Positions 63,185 to 64,000 of a stretch of DNA of 64,000 bases are shown one piece after another (position 1 is the stretch's first letter; every line of letters starts with the position of its first letter). This DNA comes from Rhabdornis inornatus (Eukaryota; Chordata; Aves; Passeriformes; Rhabdornithidae): the NCBI GenBank assembly GCA_013397075.1, contig VWZS01006719.1, forward strand, positions 1,161,911 to 1,225,910. Direction: 5' to 3'. The notes under the pieces are model-generated. The model worked only from the letters and a program-made list of their open reading frames with translations. It ran no database searches and was not told the DNA's origin. The position numbers and the translations under genes were made by a program.

Positions 63185-64000
63185 CTGGTAAAGAAGCAGA
63201 GAAAAACAGTGACAAAACTGTGCACAGGATGGCATTTTTTGTTTCTCTCATACCTACCTACCTGTCATGATTTTGTGAGCAGCATGCCAGCATGCACAAG
63301 GTTAATGTACACAGAGGAAACTGCCCTCACTGGGCTTCACTGTGGTTAGTAGCCCAGAGTGGTGGTAGAGCTCATGGTGATTAACCATGGTGTAGTGTAG
63401 ATCAGAGCTCAGTTTCCCCATGTAGTAGCCCAGTTGTTGGAGCATTATGTTCTTCATGATGTGCTGGGCACAGAATGACCTTTGTGAGTCCAACAGAAGG
63501 GGCAGCACTGATGGTATTTAACAAACACAGCTCTGAGGTCGAGTTCCAGCTGTGCTCTGGATGAGGAATCTGCCCAGCTCTAAGTACCAGGAACACCTGA
63601 GCACCCAAACCTGGGACTCTGGGAATGACATCAATCTAAAGCAGCTGCTGGCTTCCAAGCACTGAACTGATTGAGAACACATGGAGAGGTGTTCACCTGT
63701 GTCAGTACCTTTTGTCTGTATGTTCCTACCAATCTAAATGAATCTGGGACCTTCAGGAACTGTGAATGCAGCAGCTCCTGCATCGTTGTCAGTTCTGGAA
63801 TGCTTCACAGTCCTAAGACTGGTGTTGCAATTATTTAAACCAGTAGAACAAAAGGAAAAACCTCTAAAAATTGTCCATTAATTTTGTACATCTTTTTTGA
63901 ATTTTCAGCTCTGAAAATTCAACTGGAATGCCTCAGAATGGTTGCTCTAAATTTTATGCATCTAGGGTCAGAACCTATTTTCAAGAGAGTAACAGGATAT
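63185..64000 (-). other. Intron of the second SDR42E2-like gene to the window edge
   Basis: I found no exon in this stretch; the preceding coding exon must lie further right. Confidence 0.6.

Noticed and set aside
1..64000. CRISPR arrays, phage, bacterial operons or an endogenous retrovirus with recognisable genes
   Set aside because: No regularly spaced repeats, prokaryotic gene organisation or retroviral gag/pol/env motifs were seen. The window is intron-rich vertebrate DNA.

Overview
This window is vertebrate nuclear DNA, almost certainly from a bird. The coding is split into short exons with GT-AG introns, the GC-rich promoters are CpG islands, and the interspersed repeats are CR1-type LINE fragments of the kind that dominate avian genomes. 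Runs of N and duplicated segments next to single Ns show a draft assembly. I saw no bacterial, viral or CRISPR features.

Layout, left to right. Three conserved protein-coding loci lie on the minus strand. POLR3E (RNA polymerase III subunit RPC5) occupies 1 to about 10.3 kb; its 5' exons, encoding the first ~242 residues, are present and the rest is off the left edge. EEF2K (eukaryotic elongation factor 2 kinase) is complete, with 17 coding exons from 36334 down to 16767 encoding 719 residues, and a likely non-coding first exon in a CpG island near 40.35 kb. An SDR42E2-like short-chain dehydrogenase gene is complete (11 coding exons, 56121 to 46227, 414 residues). The last four exons of a second, diverged tandem SDR42E2-like gene lie at 63184-61438, running off the right edge.

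Two tRNA-Leu genes flank EEF2K in opposite orientations. tRNA-Leu(AAG) at 10847-10766 (minus) sits just upstream of the POLR3E CpG island. tRNA-Leu(TAG) at 44590-44671 (plus) sits in its own CpG island. The order SDR42E2 - tRNA-Leu(TAG) - EEF2K - tRNA-Leu(AAG) - POLR3E matches my recollection of human 16p12.2, so this looks like an old conserved block. It groups a Pol III subunit, Pol III-transcribed tRNAs and the kinase that slows translation elongation; functional coupling between them is a hypothesis, not something the sequence proves.

The rest is intron and intergenic DNA with four recognisable CR1 fragments, simple repeats, and two assembly problems: a 184-bp duplication in the POLR3E CpG island, and a 1,364-bp duplication with a 183-bp gap between the SDR42E2 copies. 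The most useful observations are the tandem SDR42E2 pair, the tRNA/POLR3E arrangement, a 63-bp EEF2K exon that is easy to miss, and a proposed correct order for the mis-assembled region. I did not find a previously undescribed biological system.
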